The position numbers and the translations under genes are program-made. This document shows positions 15,892 through 24,905 of a stretch of DNA of 64,000 bases, piece by piece. Under the pieces are notes generated by a model. That model was not told the DNA's origin. It ran no database searches and saw only the letters and a program-made list of their open reading frames with translations. Source of the DNA: DASSUW01 sp963835525 (lineage in GTDB: Bacteria; Actinomycetota; Thermoleophilia; Solirubrobacterales; Solirubrobacteraceae); contig CAWIFM010000002.1 of NCBI GenBank assembly GCA_963835525.1, positions 62,001 to 126,000 of the forward strand, read 5' to 3'. The first letter of the stretch is position 1. Each line of letters begins with the position of its first letter.

Positions 15892-17936
15892 GGGCGTGTG
15901 ATCGACCGTTTGGCGCCGATCTTGCGCAGATCCAGCACCTCGACGGCGTTGGAGCCCGGCCGCAGCGACTCCGGCGGCACGAGCGCGACGTACTGCCCCG
16001 GCGGGAAGACGCGGGTGGTCGCCGCCACGCGGCCGTTGACGGCGATCGCGATCGGCGCGCCGTCGGGCAGACCCGTCACGTCGCCCGAGACGAGCGCCGG
16101 CACCACGCGCGCGTCCGCCGCCACGTCGTCGTAGTCGCCCGCAGCGTCGACCGTCGCCCGCGCACCGGGGGCGTCGACCTGCCGCCCGATCAGGTCCGGC
16201 CGCGGCCCGACCGCGTACACGCCGTCGCGCAGCAGCCGCTCCTCGACGGCGTCGCGCGCGCGGAGCCCGTCGAGCACGGTCGCCAGCGAGGCAGGCTCGC
16301 CCGGCTCGCCCTCGCGCATCACCCCGATCGGCGTGCCGCCGTCCAACGGCCGCTCGCCGGCGGGCATCCCGTCGGTCCGCCACGGCATCCGCACGCCCGC
16401 GGCCGCGGCGATCGTGGGCAGCGCGTCGACCGTCCGCACCGCGCCGTCCTCGACCCGGCCGGCGCGCTGGCCGGGCGCCTTGACGATGAACGGGACGACC
16501 GCGACGTCGGGCCGCGTGGCGTCCGTCACCCGCCGGCGCGGCTCGCCCGCGCGGAAGGACACGCCGTGGTCGGCGGTGACGAGGATCACCGCGTCGTCGT
16601 AGAGGCCTGCGGCTCGCACCTTGTCCAACAGACGCCCGAGGAGGGCGTCTGCGTACTGCGTCTGCAGCACGTGCCGCTGGAAGGCCTGGTCGACCAGCCA
16701 CTGGCGGCGCGTCCAGTGCTCGCGCCCGAACCCGGGGTAGCTCCGGCGGTGGATCGTGTAGGCGCGGCCGTCCGGCAGGTAGCGCGCCGGCCCGTGCGGG
16801 AGCGAGGAGTGCACGAAGACGAGCGGCGGCCGTGCCGAGTGGCGGTCGAGCGCGGCCTCCGCGCGTGCGAAGCCGAGCGTCGCGTCGTCGGCGCGCAGGC
16901 GCTCGATCACCTTGCCCAGCAGCTTGTCGCGCGAGCCGCGCGCCTCGATCCCGGCGAACCGCCCCTCGGCCTCGCTGCCGAAGCCGAGCCAGCCGCGGTC
17001 GATCGCCGGCAGCCCGTCGCGCAGGTCGTCGGGCAGCAGCAGGTGCTCGGCCACGATCGTCAGGTCGTCGGCGAGCGCGCTGAGCCGCGCGCGCACCGGC
17101 GGCCGGATCTCCGGGCACAGGCGCGCGGGGCAGACGTCGGTGATGGGCTCGACGACGGCGAGCTCGTGGCTGTGGCGGAAGAGCGTGAAGAGGCTGCGCG
17201 GATGGTGCGTCGAGGTCGGCAGGTCGCCCGGCTCGGGCAGCTCGCCGGTGAGCTGCGCCGGGACCGCCTCCGGCGTGCTGTCGGCCACCGTCGTCGCGTT
17301 GCGGTGCCACGTCGCGCCCGCCGCGAGGCGGGCCAGGTTGGGGAAGCGCTCGGCGTCGATCGAGCCGTCGCTCGTCAGCGTCGACACCGGCAGCTCGTCG
17401 AAGAGGACGAAGACGATCGGCGTCGAGGAGCGCGCGGGGCCGCCGGCCGAGGCCGACACCTCGCCGGCCGACAGCAGGTCGGAGACCGGGGAGACCACGA
17501 GGAAGAAGAAGAGGAAGACGAGCGGCGCGGGGGAGAGGAAGGTGAGGAACGTGCGCACCACCGCCGCTCGCGCGTACGCCACCGCGAACGCCGCGCCCAA
17601 TGCCAGCGCGACGCCGACGGCGGCGACCGAGCCCGACAGCGCGTCACCGAGCGGAGGCAGCACCAGCGCCGCCGCCAGCAGGCCGACGAGCACGAGCTGG
17701 AGCGCTCTGTCCAGCCCGCGCCGGAGCCGCCCGGCCGCCCACACGACGGCGGCGCCGGCCAGCGGCGGCACGAGCGCGTAGCCGATCGCGAAGAAGACGA
17801 TGTCGAACGTGGTGTTGCCGCGCGCGACGAAGAACTCGGCGCTGCCGCCGAGCAGGCCGAACAGCGGCTGGACGAAGGCCAGCGCCCATAGCGCGCTGAG
17901 GTGCAGGGCGCTGGTGGTCGGGCGCACCGGCCGCAT
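15888..17936 (-). CDS. Membrane-anchored sulfatase-family protein
   Basis: A 682-residue protein. The first 190 residues hold about five membrane helices. The C-terminal domain has the alkaline-phosphatase/sulfatase fold: 'IVFVLFDELP' supplies the first metal aspartate pair, 'FVHSSLPHGP' and 'AVILVTADHGVSF' supply the His and Asp-His. The Cys/Ser-x-Pro-x-Arg of true sulfatases is replaced by a threonine-type site in 'WHRNATTVADSTPEAVPAQL', as in LtaS-like phosphoglycerol or phosphoethanolamine transferases. It may therefore transfer or release a phospho-group on an envelope polymer. Its start is 21 bases from the divergent trkA gene. Confidence 0.8.
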   Translation of the reverse strand: MRPVRPTTSALHLSALWALAFVQPLFGLLGGSAEFFVARGNTTFDIVFFAIGYALVPPLAGAAVVWAAGRLRRGLDRALQLVLVGLLAAALVLPPLGDALSGSVAAVGVALALGAAFAVAYARAAVVRTFLTFLSPAPLVFLFFFLVVSPVSDLLSAGEVSASAGGPARSSTPIVFVLFDELPVSTLTSDGSIDAERFPNLARLAAGATWHRNATTVADSTPEAVPAQLTGELPEPGDLPTSTHHPRSLFTLFRHSHELAVVEPITDVCPARLCPEIRPPVRARLSALADDLTIVAEHLLLPDDLRDGLPAIDRGWLGFGSEAEGRFAGIEARGSRDKLLGKVIERLRADDATLGFARAEAALDRHSARPPLVFVHSSLPHGPARYLPDGRAYTIHRRSYPGFGREHWTRRQWLVDQAFQRHVLQTQYADALLGRLLDKVRAAGLYDDAVILVTADHGVSFRAGEPRRRVTDATRPDVAVVPFIVKAPGQRAGRVEDGAVRTVDALPTIAAAAGVRMPWRTDGMPAGERPLDGGTPIGVMREGEPGEPASLATVLDGLRARDAVEERLLRDGVYAVGPRPDLIGRQVDAPGARATVDAAGDYDDVAADARVVPALVSGDVTGLPDGAPIAIAVNGRVAATTRVFPPGQYVALVPPESLRPGSNAVEVLDLRKIGAKRSITRP

Positions 17937-17957
17937 TGTCGCGCGTACTCTCACGCC

Positions 17958-19284
17958 ATGAGAGTCATCGTCCTCGGGGCGGGGAACGTCGGCCGGGCGG
18001 TCGTCGACGCGCTGCACGACGAGCACGAGCTGACGGTGATCGACACCGACGCCGAGCGGCTGTCCGCGCTCGGCGACCGCTACGACGTCCGCACCGTCGA
18101 GGGCAACGGCACGACCAAGCGCGTCATGCGCGAGGCCGGCGTCGAGGACGCCGGCCTGTTGATCGCCTGCAGCCCGCGCGAGGACGCCAACCTCGTGAGC
18201 GCCATGCTCGCCCGCAAGCTCTCTCGCGCGCGTGTGATCGTGCGCACGAGCAGCCCCGAGTACCTGGAGGCTTGGCGGGAGCGGGAGATCGACGTCGACT
18301 TCATGGTCTCCTCCGAGCTCGAGACGGCGAACGCGATCTCCGGCCTGATCGGCATCCCCGCCGCCCGGCAGACCGACGTGTTCGCCGACGGCAAGGTCCA
18401 GATCGTCGAGTTCGACGTGCCCGCGGACGCCGGCACGGGCCCGGTGATCGGCGGGCCGCTGCGCGACGCGGAGATCCCCCAGGACTCCAAGGTCGTCGCG
18501 ATCATCCGTGGCAAGGAGCTGGTCATGCCGCGCGGCGGCGAGAGCATCGAGCCGGGCGACCGCATCGTGATCATCGCGGCGCCCGCGTCGGCACGCCAGT
18601 GGAGCCGGCTGATCTCGCACAACCAGCAGCAGGTCGACGACCTCGTCGTCTTCGGCGCCGGGCGGATGGGATCGACGATCGCCCGCGTGCTGCTGGGCCG
18701 CGACGTCCGCGTGCGGCTCGTCGACTCAGACTCGCACCGCGCGCTCGAGGCGGCCGAGGCGCTGCCCGGAGGCGCGCGTGTTCTGCGCCCACGCGTTCGA
18801 CCCCGAGTTCCTCGAGCGCGAGCGGATCGGGCGCGCGTCGGCGGCCGTGTTCTGCCTCAACGACGACGCCAAGAACCTCTACGCGGCGGTGCAGTCGCGC
18901 GTCCACGGCGTCCGCCTGACCATCGCGCTGGCGCACGACCCCGGCGCCGTGTCGGTCTACGAGCGCGGCGGCGTCGACGTCGCCATCAACCCGCGACAGG
19001 TGATCGCCGAGGAGCTCGTGCGCTTCGCGCACGACCCGCGCATCCGCCAGATCGCGATGCTCGACGACGACCGCTTCGAGATCCTCGACCTCACCGTCCG
19101 GGAGGATTCCGAGCTGGCCAACCGGAGCTTCGACGACCTGCCGCAGACCGGCTCGGTGATCGGGGCCATCGTCCGCGACGACCGGGTGCTCTTCCCGCAC
19201 GGCACCGACCAGCTCCTGGCCGGCGACCGGGTGATCATCTTCGTCGAGTCGCGCCGCGCGGCGCTGGTCGAGAAGGTGCTCTAG
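17958..19284 (+). pseudogene. trkA: TrkA potassium-channel regulator, one frameshift
   Basis: A two-RCK-domain TrkA: 'MRVIVLGAGNVGRAVVDAL' starts the first NAD-binding fold, followed by a TrkA_C domain, then a second Rossmann fold ('DLVVFGAGRMGSTIARVLLG') and a second TrkA_C ending 'RVIIFVESRRAALVEKVL'. The frame breaks near 18771, where one extra G separates 'ALEAAEALPGG' from 'ARVFCAHAFDPEFLERERIG'; removing it restores 441 residues, the usual size. It gates the TrkH channel in response to nucleotides. trkH follows after 4 bases, so if the break is real potassium uptake would be misregulated. Confidence 0.9.
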
Positions 19285-19288
19285 CCGG

Positions 19289-20791
19289 GTGCTGGGCGTC
19301 GACGTCGGGAGCGCCCTCGATCTCGTCGGCGGGGTGCTGAAGTGGGTGGGGGCGGCGTTCGTCGTGCCCGCCGCGGTCGCGCTCGGCTACAGCGAGCCGT
19401 TCTGGCCGTTCCTGCTCGCGGCCGCGGTCACCGCGGGCGCCGGCCACGCGCTCGACCAGATCACGGGGCCGAAGAGCGGCGCCGCGGTGGGCCCGCGGGA
19501 GGGCTTCCTCGTGGTCGCCCTGATCTGGCTGCTCGTGCCGGTCTTCGGGATGTTCCCCTACCTCCTGGGGGGCGTCGATCAGCTCTCGAACCCGGTCGAC
19601 GCCTTCTTCGAGTCCGTGTCCGGGTTCACGGCCACCGGAGCCACGCTTGTCACAAACGTCGATGCGCTCGACCGCTCGATGCTGTTCTGGCGCCAGTTCA
19701 GCCACTGGCTCGGCGGCATGGGCATCGTCATCCTCGCCGTCGCCGTCCTGCCGCGCCTGCGGATCGGCGGCCGCCAGCTCCTGCAGTCCGAGCTGGCCGG
19801 ACCGACGGAGATCGAGCGCTTCGGCGAGACCGTGCGCGAGACCGCGCGACGCCTGTGGACCCTCTACGTCGGCCTCACGGTCGTTGCCACTCTGGCCCTC
19901 GCGGCCACCGGATGGCTCGGGCTCGACCCGGCGATGACGCTGTTCGACGCGGTCGGCTACGCCTTCTCGGTCGTCTCGCTCGGCGGCTTCGGCACCCGTA
20001 ACACCTCGGCCGCCGACTTCGCGGCCGTGACGCAGTGGCTGCTGCTCCTGCTCATGATCGTCGCCGGCATCAACTTTCTCCGGCTCTACCGCGTGGTCGT
20101 CCAGCGACGCTTCCGCATCTTCGCGGCCGACGAGGAGCTGCGGCTCTACCTCGCCTTCGCGGCGCTCGGGTCGGCGCTCGTGATCTTCGAGCTGCTTGCG
20201 CGCGGGACCGAGAGCGGAGCGGCGGCCATCCGCCACGGCTCGTTCCAGGCCGTCGCCGTGATGACCACGGCGGGCTTCGGTACGACGGACTCGTCGGTCT
20301 GGGGTCCGCTCGCCACCATGACGTTGCTGCTCCTGATGTTCGTGGGCGCGTCGGCGGGCTCCACCAGCGGCTCGATCAAGGTCGTCCGCCACCTGCTGCT
20401 CTTCAAGCTCGTGCGCCGCGAGCTCGAGCACGCGGTGCACCGCGAGGCCGTGGTGCCGATCCGCGCCGGCGGCAGGGTGGTGGACGAGCGCGCGCTGCGC
20501 TCGACGGTCGTGTTCGTGCTCATCTACGTGCTCGCGTTTGCGATCGGCTGCCTCGCGCTGCTCGTCGACGCCCGAGGCACCGGCGCCGAGCTGGCGATGA
20601 TCGAGGCGATCGGCGCCTCGGCCGCCTGCATCGGGAACGTCGGCGTGGCCTTCGGCTTCGCCGGGCCGTTCGGCAGCTACGCGCCCTTCAGTGACCTGTC
20701 GACCGTCGTGCTCACGCTGCTGATGTGGCTCGGCCGCGTGGAGATCATCCCCGTCGCCGTCCTGCTCAGCCGCAACTACTGGCGCGACTAG
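19289..20791 (+). CDS. trkH: TrkH-family potassium uptake channel
   Basis: A 500-residue membrane protein with the four pore-loop repeats of the Trk/Ktr/HKT superfamily: 'SVSGFTATGATL', 'SVVSLGGFGTRN', 'MTTAGFGTTDSS' and 'ACIGNVGVAFGF', each with the selectivity-filter glycine. 'WLGGMGIVILAVAVLPRLRI' and 'GASAGSTSGSIKVVRHLLL' are also hallmark segments. It conducts potassium inward and partners with the TrkA protein immediately upstream. The GTG at 19289 is 4 bases after the trkA stop. It converges on the RTX gene with a 4-base overlap. Confidence 0.95.
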   Translation: MLGVDVGSALDLVGGVLKWVGAAFVVPAAVALGYSEPFWPFLLAAAVTAGAGHALDQITGPKSGAAVGPREGFLVVALIWLLVPVFGMFPYLLGGVDQLSNPVDAFFESVSGFTATGATLVTNVDALDRSMLFWRQFSHWLGGMGIVILAVAVLPRLRIGGRQLLQSELAGPTEIERFGETVRETARRLWTLYVGLTVVATLALAATGWLGLDPAMTLFDAVGYAFSVVSLGGFGTRNTSAADFAAVTQWLLLLLMIVAGINFLRLYRVVVQRRFRIFAADEELRLYLAFAALGSALVIFELLARGTESGAAAIRHGSFQAVAVMTTAGFGTTDSSVWGPLATMTLLLLMFVGASAGSTSGSIKVVRHLLLFKLVRRELEHAVHREAVVPIRAGGRVVDERALRSTVVFVLIYVLAFAIGCLALLVDARGTGAELAMIEAIGASAACIGNVGVAFGFAGPFGSYAPFSDLSTVVLTLLMWLGRVEIIPVAVLLSRNYWRD

Positions 20792-23115
20792 CGCACGTTG
20801 AGGCGCTGCACCACGGTCTTCGAGCCGTAGCGCACCACGAGCCGGTAGCGCCCGCGCGCCAGCCGGACCGAGACGACGCGCCCGCGCCGTGAGGCGACCG
20901 CGCGCCCGCCGCGCCTGAACACCGCGCTGACGGCCGAGGCGGAGGCGACCTTGACCGAGCAGGTCACCTTCACCTTGCCGCCCTTGGCCTTGCCGGGGAC
21001 GCAGGTGACCACCGCGTCGCGCCCGGCGGGGCCGGTCGCCCCCGCGGCGCCGGTAGCGCCGGTGGCGCCGGTGCCGCCGGTGCCGCCGGTCGGGCCTGCG
21101 GGACCCTGCGGCCCGGCGGTGCTGAGCACGTCGGTCGTCTCGCACTCGCCCACGTCGTCGGTCGCGTCCAGCACGGCGCTGTCGGTGCCGCCGCCGCAGC
21201 GCACGAGGTCCGACGCGCCGTCGCGCGAGCGCACGGTGTCGTTGCCGAGCCCGGCGCGCAGCAGGTCGGCGCCCGAGCCGCCGGTCAGCTGGTCGTCGCC
21301 CGTCCCGCCGTCGAGCTCGTCGTCGCCCTGGGCGCCGTCGAGCACGTCGTTGCCGCCGCCGCCGCTGAGGATGTTGGTGCCCGTGGTGCCGCTCAGCACG
21401 TCGGCTCCGGCGCCGCCCGAGATCGCCTCGACGTCGGTCTCGACCGTGTCGTTCTCACCGGCCTCGCCGTCGTCGGCCTGGCCGTCGGAGTCGGCGGTGA
21501 CGGCCGCCGTGCGCGCGAAGTAGTCGGCCGTGTCGGTGCCCGACCCGCCGACCAGGAGGTCGGAGCCGGCGCCGCCGTCGAGCACGTCGTTGCCGGTGCC
21601 GCCGTTGAGGACGTTGGTGCCGGCCGAGCCGGTCAGGCGATCGTTGGCCGAGCCGCCGGTGAGGTTCTCCACGTCGGTCCAGACGAGGTCGTACTCGGCG
21701 GCCTCGCCGTCGTCTGCGACCCCGTCGAGGTCGGCGGTCACGGGAGCCGAGCGGGTCGAGTAGGTCACGGTGTCGGTGTCGGCGCCGCCGTACGCCTCGT
21801 CGCCGGTGCCGCGCCCGACGTCGAGCACGTCGTTGCCGGCGCCGCCATAGAGCTCGTTGGTGGCGTTGTTGCCGGTCAGCGTGTCGTCGCCCAGGCCGCC
21901 GAGCAGCCGCTCGACGTCAGGACGCACGTTGTCGGCCTCGGCGGTCTCGCCGTCGTCGGCGGCGCCGTCGAGGTCGACGGTGACGCCGGCGATGCGGGCG
22001 CCATAGTCGGCGGTGTCCGCGCCGGCGCCGCCGTTGTGCGTGTCGCCGCCCGCGCCGCCCTCGAGCAGGTCGTCGCCGGCGTCGCCGTTGAGCACGTCGG
22101 CGGCCGCCTCGCCGTGCAGCGTGTCGTCGCCGGGGCCGCCGGAGAGCGTGTCGGCGAGCGCGCTGCCGGTCAGCGTGTCGCCTGCCGTGCCGCCGATCAC
22201 GGCCTCGACGTCGGTGCGGACCGTGTCGTCCTCGCCAGCCGCGCCGTCGCCGTCGAGGCCGTCGAGCGTGACCGTGACCGGCGCCATGCGGCCGGCGTAC
22301 GTTACGGTGTCCGTGCCCGCGCCGCCGGCCAGGATGTCGTCGCCGTCGCCGCCGTCGAGCGTGTCGTTCGCCGCCTCGCCGTCGATCGAGTCGTCGCCGG
22401 CTCCGCCGGTCAGCACGTTGATGATCGAGGTCGTCCCGCCGAGGATGGTGTCGTTGCCCGACCCGCCGGTGACGTTCTCGACGTCGACCTTGACGTTGTC
22501 GGTCTCGGCGGGCGTGACGCCGTCGCTCGGCTGGCCGTCGTTGGCCGTGCCGTCGATCGAGATGGTCACGGCCTGGGTGCGGCCGGAGTAGTCGGCGAGG
22601 TCGGTCCCGGCCCCGCCGGTGAAGACGTCGTTGCCGGGCCCGCCGACGAGCGAGTCGTCGCCCGTGTCGCCGTTGAGCGCGTCGACGCCGGTGCCGCCCA
22701 CGAGCCGGTCGGAGTCCGGCCCGCCGTTGAGCGTGTCGTTCGCGTCGCCGCCGGTGAGCGTGTCGTCGCCCGAGCCGCCGCTCAGCGTGGCGATCGGGGT
22801 GCCCCCGCCGACGGTGATCGTGTCGCCGCCGTCACGCGCGTCGAGGTTGAGGCCGGTGATGGACCCGGAGGGGCACGTCACCTCGGAGGGGTTGACCTGG
22901 GTGCAGTTGGCGCCCGCGGTGATCGGCGCGCCGCCCGTGTCGGTCAGCGTGTACACGCCGCCGCCGAGCGACACCGACAGCCGGTTCTCCTCGTTCTCCG
23001 CGGCAAGGAAGAAGAGGGTGGGCGCGGCGGTCCACGCCGTGGCGGCCGAGGCGGCGGTCGGGGCGACGGCGAGCAGGAAGGCAGCCAGAAGTGCGATACG
23101 ACACAAACGTGACAT
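20788..23115 (-). CDS. Secreted RTX protein with collagen-like tail
   Basis: A 775-residue exported protein. A signal peptide (residues 1-24) precedes a short beta domain. Then come many RTX nonapeptide repeats (Gly-Gly-x-Gly-x-Asp-x-Leu), which bind calcium in parallel beta-rolls. They alternate with five inserted modules that start Ala-Asp-Tyr or Val-Thr-Tyr, contain 'APVTVTLDGLDGDG' or a variant, and end in Asp-Val-Glu. After residue about 670 lies a collagen-like Gly-x-y run of about 30 residues, then a basic C-terminal beta domain. No enzyme domain is seen. Likely a surface or matrix protein; no type I secretion genes are nearby, and the signal peptide points to Sec export. Confidence 0.85.
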   Translation of the reverse strand: MSRLCRIALLAAFLLAVAPTAASAATAWTAAPTLFFLAAENEENRLSVSLGGGVYTLTDTGGAPITAGANCTQVNPSEVTCPSGSITGLNLDARDGGDTITVGGGTPIATLSGGSGDDTLTGGDANDTLNGGPDSDRLVGGTGVDALNGDTGDDSLVGGPGNDVFTGGAGTDLADYSGRTQAVTISIDGTANDGQPSDGVTPAETDNVKVDVENVTGGSGNDTILGGTTSIINVLTGGAGDDSIDGEAANDTLDGGDGDDILAGGAGTDTVTYAGRMAPVTVTLDGLDGDGAAGEDDTVRTDVEAVIGGTAGDTLTGSALADTLSGGPGDDTLHGEAAADVLNGDAGDDLLEGGAGGDTHNGGAGADTADYGARIAGVTVDLDGAADDGETAEADNVRPDVERLLGGLGDDTLTGNNATNELYGGAGNDVLDVGRGTGDEAYGGADTDTVTYSTRSAPVTADLDGVADDGEAAEYDLVWTDVENLTGGSANDRLTGSAGTNVLNGGTGNDVLDGGAGSDLLVGGSGTDTADYFARTAAVTADSDGQADDGEAGENDTVETDVEAISGGAGADVLSGTTGTNILSGGGGNDVLDGAQGDDELDGGTGDDQLTGGSGADLLRAGLGNDTVRSRDGASDLVRCGGGTDSAVLDATDDVGECETTDVLSTAGPQGPAGPTGGTGGTGATGATGAAGATGPAGRDAVVTCVPGKAKGGKVKVTCSVKVASASAVSAVFRRGGRAVASRRGRVVSVRLARGRYRLVVRYGSKTVVQRLNVR

Positions 23116-23116
23116 G

Positions 23117-23133
23117 TGTCGCGATGATCGACA
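23117..23133. promoter_or_regulatory. Inverted repeat in divergent promoter region
   Basis: TGTCG-N7-CGACA sits in the 48 bases between the divergent RTX gene (start 23115) and the Nod19/cupredoxin gene (start 23164). It could be an operator or a chance repeat in GC-rich DNA. A TTGACC at 23149 on the plus strand may be a -35 box; if so the true start of the downstream gene could be GTG 23185. Confidence 0.3.
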
Positions 23134-23163
23134 GCTTTTATCGCAGCTTGACCTACTGGACAG

Positions 23164-24507
23164 ATGGTCGATAGCGTCGCGACGGTGATCGGGCGAGCGG
23201 GGCTGCCGGTGCTGGTCGTGCTGCTGTTGGCGGCGCCCGCGCAGGCGAAGACGACAACGCACACATGGCGCGTCGGACCCGTCGACATGCGCGCATACGC
23301 CACCGAGCAGGCGCTTGAGAGCACCCGCGCGCCGAAGAAGTTCGGCTACCTGACGGCCATGCACGCCCGGATCGTCGACGCCGCGGGCAACCCCGTGCCG
23401 CAGGAGCGCGTGATGCTCCACCACGTCTTCTTCGTCAACCACGGCCGCTTCCGTGGCGACCGGCGCGCAGGCGACTGCCGCGCCCGCAACGGCGAGACCT
23501 TCTACGGCACAGGCGAGGAGGATCAGGCGGTCCAGCTCCCGCCCGGCTACGGCTACAAGCTGCGCAAGGGCGACCGCTGGCGCGTCGGCTGGATGTTCAT
23601 GAACCACCGCCACGTGCGCGAGCGCGTGTACCTGCAGTACACGGTCACGATCACCGACGAGCCGCGCATCCCGGTCACGCCGCACTGGATCAGCGTGAGC
23701 TGCGCCGACGGCAAGATCTACAGCGTCCCGGGCGACGGCGGCGTGCACGAGCGCTCGCGCACGTGGGTCGCGCCGCGCAACGGCCGGATCGTGGCCGCCG
23801 CCGCACACGCCCACGGAGGCGCGCTGTCGGTCGACGTCGCCGAGCAAGGCTGCGGCCCGCTGTCGTCCTCCACCGCGCTCTACGGCCCGCCCGAGGACCC
23901 GATCTACGCGCTCTCGCCGGTCCTGCACGAGCCCGCCCCGCGCAGCATGTCCGTCGCGACCTCGCAGACCGGCTGGCCGATCGCGCGCGGCGACCGGCTG
24001 CGCATCACCTCGCGGTACTCGAACGAGGCGCCGCACAGCGCGGTGATGGGGATCATGCACCTCTATGTCGCCCCGGGTCCCAAACCCGCGGCGAGCTGCC
24101 CGCCGGCACCGGTCGACATCCAGACGCACCGGCTGGTCTCCACCGGCCGCACCGAGCCGCCGCCCGTGACCCCCGAGCTGTCCGAGCTGGGCGTCGACGG
24201 GATCGCGCGGCCGGTGACCGACCTGACCGGCCCGATGGCCGTCCTTGACGGCGACGCCGCCGTCAAGGTCCGCAACGCCGCGTTCGCCCCGCGGCGCCTC
24301 TCGGTGCCGAACGGCGCGGTCGTGCGCTGGACGTTCGGCGATCCGGTTCAGCACGACGTCACGCTCGCCTCGGGGCCACGCGGCTTCGCCTCGGCCTACA
24401 CGGTCCGCGGCGTCTACAAGAAGCGGCTCAACGTGCCCGGCACGTACCGGATCTTCTGCTCGCTGCACCCGGTGACCATGTCCCAGACGATCGAGGTCCG
24501 CCCGTGA
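23164..24507 (+). CDS. Secreted Nod19-like protein with cupredoxin domain
   Basis: A 447-residue exported protein with a signal peptide ending near 'AAPAQAK'. Residues about 35-300 resemble the SURNod19/copper type II monooxygenase-like fold, with metal-ligand-like 'MLHHVFFVNHG' and 'AAAHAHGGALSVDV' and a later 'HSAVMGIMHLYV'. Residues 350-447 are a plastocyanin-like domain: the ligand set is the His of 'PVQHDVTLASG' and the Cys, His and Met of 'CSLHPVTM'. That is a complete type 1 copper site. Electron transfer between the two copper-type domains is a reasonable guess. A cupin gene overlaps its stop by 4 bases. Confidence 0.75.
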   Translation: MVDSVATVIGRAGLPVLVVLLLAAPAQAKTTTHTWRVGPVDMRAYATEQALESTRAPKKFGYLTAMHARIVDAAGNPVPQERVMLHHVFFVNHGRFRGDRRAGDCRARNGETFYGTGEEDQAVQLPPGYGYKLRKGDRWRVGWMFMNHRHVRERVYLQYTVTITDEPRIPVTPHWISVSCADGKIYSVPGDGGVHERSRTWVAPRNGRIVAAAAHAHGGALSVDVAEQGCGPLSSSTALYGPPEDPIYALSPVLHEPAPRSMSVATSQTGWPIARGDRLRITSRYSNEAPHSAVMGIMHLYVAPGPKPAASCPPAPVDIQTHRLVSTGRTEPPPVTPELSELGVDGIARPVTDLTGPMAVLDGDAAVKVRNAAFAPRRLSVPNGAVVRWTFGDPVQHDVTLASGPRGFASAYTVRGVYKKRLNVPGTYRIFCSLHPVTMSQTIEVRP

Positions 24508-24896
24508 AGGAGTGCGTCGTGATCCGCGGCGGCAAGCCGTTCTCCGGCCTCCAGGGCCTGTCCTACTTCGAGGGGATCTCGGCCGAGAGCGCCGGCGCGC
24601 AGGGGCTCTGCATGCACCTGCTCGAGATGCCGCCCGGCGCCGAGGCGCTGCCGCACCTGCACGAGGCGCACGAGACCGCCATCCTCGTGCTCGACGGCCG
24701 CGCGCGCATGCGCTACGGCGACGGCCTGAGCGAGGAACTCGAGGTCGCGAGCGGCGACTTCCTCTACATCCCGCCCGGGATGCCGCACCAGCCGTACAAC
24801 GCCTCGGATGAGCCGTGCCGGGCCGTGATCGCGCGTACCGACCCCAACGAGCAGGAGAGCGTCGTCCTGCTCGACGCCCACGGCCGCAAGAGCTAG
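24504..24896 (+). CDS. Cupin-domain protein
   Basis: A 130-residue single-domain cupin. Motif 1 is 'LPHLHEAHETAILVLDGRAR' (His, His, Glu ligands) and motif 2 is 'GDFLYIPPGMPHQPYN' with the last His, so the metal site is complete. The function could be a small-molecule isomerase, dioxygenase or binding protein. The GTG start lies inside the stop of the Nod19/cupredoxin gene, so the two are co-translated, but this cupin has no signal peptide and is cytoplasmic. Confidence 0.85.
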   Translation: MKECVVIRGGKPFSGLQGLSYFEGISAESAGAQGLCMHLLEMPPGAEALPHLHEAHETAILVLDGRARMRYGDGLSEELEVASGDFLYIPPGMPHQPYNASDEPCRAVIARTDPNEQESVVLLDAHGRKS

Positions 24897-24905
24897 CGTC
24901 TTCCC

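Noticed and set aside
15888..17936. Call as a true arylsulfatase
   Set aside because: The Cys/Ser-x-Pro-x-Arg motif needed for formylglycine is not found; the N-terminal membrane helices and a Thr-type site fit the LtaS-like side of the superfamily better.
21230..22800. Dense short DNA repeats considered as a CRISPR array or satellite
   Set aside because: The periodicity follows codons for Gly-Gly-x-Gly-x-Asp nonapeptides inside one continuous reading frame; there are no constant repeats with unique spacers.
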